A DNA stretch of 64,000 nucleotides from Nitrospira sp. (lineage in GTDB: Bacteria; Nitrospirota; Nitrospiria; Nitrospirales; Nitrospiraceae), in NCBI GenBank assembly GCA_024998685.1, contig JACOEH010000007.1, forward strand, positions 1-64,000, written 5' to 3'. This document shows positions 61,474 through 64,000 of the stretch, in pieces (position 1 is the first letter of the stretch; the number at the start of each line of letters is the position of its first letter). The notes below the pieces were generated by a model. The model worked only from the letters and a program-made list of their open reading frames with translations. It had not been told where the DNA came from and searched no databases. The position numbers were made by a program, and so were the translations under genes.

Positions 61474-62412
61474 ATGAGTTACAACATTCTCGTTACCGGT
61501 GGCGCCGGCTATCTTGGCTCTACCATGGTCCCGGATCTTCTTCAGTTGGGGCACAAGATTATGGTGCTGGATAGCTTCATGTACAAGCAAGCCAGCCTCA
61601 ACCATATATGCCATCACCCCAACTTTTCGGTGCTGAAAGGCGATATCCGCATTGAAAGCGTCATGGCGCCATTGATCAAGAAGGCCGACATTGTGATTCC
61701 GTTGGCCGCGCTGGTGGGGGCGCCGATGTGCAGCCAAGACCCGGTGGGCGCGACGACCGTCAACCATGACGCCATCATTCTCATGTTGAAGCTGATGTCG
61801 AAGCAGCAGATGGTCTTGATGCCGACCACGAACAGCGCGTATGGGACCGGTGATAAGAATAACTTCTGCACGGAGGAGTCGCCGCTCAACCCGATTTCTA
61901 TGTATGCGAAGGAGAAAGTGGCCATCGAGAAGGAGCTCATGCAGCGGGAAAACGCGATCAGTTTTCGCCTGGCCACGGTGTTCGGGATGTCGCCGCGCAT
62001 GCGGATCGATTTGCTGGTCAATGATTTTACCTACCGAGCCGTATACGATCGTTTCGTGGTCTTATTTGAAAGTTCTTTCAAGCGGAATTACGTCCATGTG
62101 CGCGACGTCTCGCGCGTGTTCCAGCATGCCATTGAACATTTCGACACGATGAAAGGTCAGATCTACAACGTCGGTCTGTCCGAGGCCAACGTGTCGAAGA
62201 GAGAATTGTGCGAGCATATCCAAAAACAGGTTCCCGACTTCGTGTTCCTCGATGCTCCGGTTGGAAAAGACCCTGATCAGCGTAACTATATTGTCTCCAA
62301 TGCCAAAATAGAAGCCACCGGATTCAAGCCGATGTACTCGCTCGATGCAGGCATCGGCGACTTGATCAAGGGTTACACGATGATCAAGAACACGCGCTAT
62401 GGGAATGTATAA
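61474..62412 (+). CDS. NAD-dependent epimerase/dehydratase
   Basis: The 312-residue SDR protein starts SYNILVTGGAGYLGSTMVPDL and has TNSAYGTGDKN and SMYAKEKVAIEKEL (catalytic Tyr/Lys). It likely oxidises, dehydrates or epimerises the nucleotide-linked sugar of this cluster; its role in removing the 6-hydroxyl could replace the missing dehydratase, but this is not provable here. ATG 61474 was chosen because AGAGGG lies 8 bases ahead; ATG 61468 is possible. Confidence 0.78.
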   Translation: MSYNILVTGGAGYLGSTMVPDLLQLGHKIMVLDSFMYKQASLNHICHHPNFSVLKGDIRIESVMAPLIKKADIVIPLAALVGAPMCSQDPVGATTVNHDAIILMLKLMSKQQMVLMPTTNSAYGTGDKNNFCTEESPLNPISMYAKEKVAIEKELMQRENAISFRLATVFGMSPRMRIDLLVNDFTYRAVYDRFVVLFESSFKRNYVHVRDVSRVFQHAIEHFDTMKGQIYNVGLSEANVSKRELCEHIQKQVPDFVFLDAPVGKDPDQRNYIVSNAKIEATGFKPMYSLDAGIGDLIKGYTMIKNTRYGNV

Positions 62413-62472
62413 TCCAGCCGTTCTCCGAAACCCTCATTTGCAAGTAGGAATGAATGACTGAGCAATCGTAGC

Positions 62473-63111
62473 ATGCACTCTAAGAATATCCCCGATGTTG
62501 TTCGGCATCCTGTGTCGGTCACGAGGACTCGCCGGGAAACGAGAAACGGACATCGTGGGGCCATCGTGTGGTTGACCGGATTGTCAGGATCCGGCAAATC
62601 AACGCTGGCGTATTCGGTCGAGGAAGTACTTCACGGGTGCGGCTTCCAGACCGTGGTGCTGGATGGGGACCATCTCCGCCATGGTTTGTGTCGCGACCTT
62701 GGCTTTTCGCCGCAAGATCGCCGGGAAAACATTCGCCGGGTCGGCGAAGTAGCAAAATTATTTATGGAAGCCGGCACCATTGTGCTCACGGCTTTCATTT
62801 CCCCCTATCGTGCAGATCGTGAAAACGTACGCGGATTAGTAGGTTCCGGAGATTTCATTGAAGTATATTGCAATGCGCCGATCGAAGTTTGCGAAGCCCG
62901 TGACCCCAAGGGGCTTTATCGAAAGGCCCGTCTAGGCCAAATTGCCGAGTTTACGGGAATCTCATCTCCCTATGAAGTTCCGTATGACCCGGAGATTATC
63001 GTGGACAGCGGAGCTGCGGAGATAGGTATTTGCGTGCAACGGATTATTGAAGAAATAGCGAAGCGCGGTATTTGCCGATTTCCACAGGCCTCAAGGCCGG
63101 CTCCACGATGA
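62473..63111 (+). CDS. cysC: Adenylylsulfate kinase CysC
   Basis: CysC makes PAPS from adenylylsulfate. The 212-residue protein has an extended N-terminus of about 30 residues, then [12 protein letters not shown] (Walker A), [28 protein letters not shown] and [19 protein letters not shown]. Its place in a surface-sugar island hints at sulfated glycans, but no sulfotransferase is visible in the window. ATG 62473 used. Confidence 0.9.
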   Translation: MHSKNIPDVVRHPVSVTRTRRETRNGHRGAIVWLTGLSGSGKSTLAYSVEEVLHGCGFQTVVLDGDHLRHGLCRDLGFSPQDRRENIRRVGEVAKLFMEAGTIVLTAFISPYRADRENVRGLVGSGDFIEVYCNAPIEVCEARDPKGLYRKARLGQIAEFTGISSPYEVPYDPEIIVDSGAAEIGICVQRIIEEIAKRGICRFPQASRPAPR

Positions 63112-63247
63112 ATGCGCGAGTCGGCAGCACGTTCTTGGGAAAAAGGATTCGAGCCGTGCATGACATGGGCGGCCATGTGGGTCCCTGCGACAGCCTTGGC
63201 CGAATGTGCGCCGCCCAGACCCTCGCGATGAGGTCAGGGTTACACCC

Positions 63248-64000
63248 ATGTCGGGGATCTCGATGACGCCGATCGTCCAACTGCTGCGTAATCTCTATCA
63301 TCATCAGACCCTTGTTTTTGCACTGGCGGTTCGAGAGTTGCAGAGCAGGTACGTGGGGACTTTAGGCGGCATTCTGTGGACGTTCGCGCATCCGCTCGCG
63401 GTGATTACCGTCTTCTATTTCGTATTTGCAGTCGGGTTCAGATCCCAGGGGCCGGGCCGTACTCCGTTCCTGCTCTGGTTCGTGTGCGGATTGGTGCCGT
63501 GGTTCTTTTTCAATGAAACGCTGTCGGCCGCGACCGAGTCGATTACCCGTCATACCCATTTGATCAAGAAGACGGTCTTTCCGTCCGAAATCCTTCCCGT
63601 GGTCAATATTACGGCCGGGCTGGTTCCTCATTCGATTTTTCTTCTTATAGTAACGGGGTTGCTGGTCTGGTACCATGTGCCGTTTGCTGCGGGCCGATTG
63701 CTGGTCGTCTACTTCCTCTTCTGCACCTGTGTATTACTCGTCGGTCTCAGTTGGTTACTCTCTGCGATCCAAGTGTTCTATCGCGATGTTTCACATGCAC
63801 TGTCCATCGTGCTCAATTTGTGGTTTTGGACCACTCCCATCGTCTGGTCACCAGACATGATACCCCAAGGGTATCGAGGGTTGTTGTTCTTCAACCCGAT
63901 GTATTACATCATCGAAGGGTATCGAGGTCTGCTGATCTACAACGAAATCATATGGCCGAGCGCACAGCACACGGTTTACTTCGGAGGCGCCGTCACGGTG
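63248..64000 (+). CDS. ABC-2 type polysaccharide export permease, partial (runs off window)
   Basis: The translated part (about 250 residues from ATG 63263, or 255 from ATG 63248) has the Wzm/KpsM pattern: LAVRELQSRYVGTLGGILWTF, then about six membrane segments, FFNPMYYIIEGYRGLLIYN. It has no stop before 64000, so the gene is cut by the window end. AGGTCAGGG precedes ATG 63248. It would pair with an ABC ATPase further on. It was read directly from the DNA. Confidence 0.85.
   Translation, partial: MSGISMTPIVQLLRNLYHHQTLVFALAVRELQSRYVGTLGGILWTFAHPLAVITVFYFVFAVGFRSQGPGRTPFLLWFVCGLVPWFFFNETLSAATESITRHTHLIKKTVFPSEILPVVNITAGLVPHSIFLLIVTGLLVWYHVPFAAGRLLVVYFLFCTCVLLVGLSWLLSAIQVFYRDVSHALSIVLNLWFWTTPIVWSPDMIPQGYRGLLFFNPMYYIIEGYRGLLIYNEIIWPSAQHTVYFGGAVTV

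Noticed and set aside
63072-63266. Small + strand frame after cysC
   Set aside because: Overlaps the end of cysC and the start of the permease; no ribosome binding site or family match.

Overview
The window reads as chromosomal DNA of a Gram-negative bacterium of the Nitrospirota, most likely a Nitrospira-like lineage. That assignment is inference from gene content: a full lipid A, Kdo, heptose and BamA outer-membrane gene set sits beside a bacterial proteasome (ARC/Mpa, Dop, PrcB, PrcA, PafA), a combination rare outside this group. No rRNA, tRNA or CRISPR was found. Genes are dense and mostly on the + strand.

Layout. (1) 1-4700: translation and tRNA/ribosome maturation block ffh-rpsP-rimM-trmD-rplS-rnhB-yraN. 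(2) 4732-8918: division and envelope genes ftsE-ftsX, an EnvC-like amidase activator and a CtpA-type protease. (3) 8915-11311: a small HhH protein, then thiamine genes thiS-thiG-thiE. (4) 11362-18707: proteasome operon arc-dop-prcB-prcA, then pafA with its own promoter and a translationally coupled M23 peptidase; no Pup/UBact modifier gene is visible. (5) 18784-23860: accessory stretch with an OafA-type acyltransferase fused to SGNH and PAS domains, two hypothetical proteins and a decayed IS630 element. (6) 23858-30500, minus strand: galU, lon, thiL, DUF2062 and an HD phosphohydrolase. (7) 30734-49979: strong promoter, then bamA, two Skp/OmpH proteins, fabZ, lpxA, lpxI, a Gfo/Idh oxidoreductase, lpxB, msbA, an acyltransferase with a frameshift, waaA, lpxK, a waaF-gmhB fusion, a methyltransferase, two more GT9 heptosyltransferases and a winged-helix protein. 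(8) 50044-64000: a surface-polysaccharide island opened by an inverted-repeat-flanked four-helix-bundle (S23-type) gene and a NusG/UpxY-like antiterminator, followed by NUDIX, Wzx flippase, glycosyltransferase, radical SAM protein, a GDP-heptose-type sugar pathway, APS kinase and a truncated ABC-2 permease.

The most interesting signals are these. First, 55785-62412 looks like a pathway for an unusual branched-chain deoxy-sugar: heptose-7-P kinase and nucleotidyltransferase, a GDP-fucose-synthase-like reductase, a split two-subunit TPP enzyme and a DegT-family protein whose PLP lysine is replaced by histidine, as in ColD-type 3-dehydratases. Second, a 9-bp-period repeat (AACCAGACA-like), arranged as inverted repeats, flanks the S23-type gene, is inserted in frame in waaA, forms the linker of the waaF-gmhB fusion and supplies the first codons of the antiterminator. 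Third, short terminal-inverted-repeat elements (two copies of one family, one of another) sit between genes of the envelope clusters; one supplies the stop codon of msbA. Fourth, the proteasome locus lacks its expected small modifier gene.
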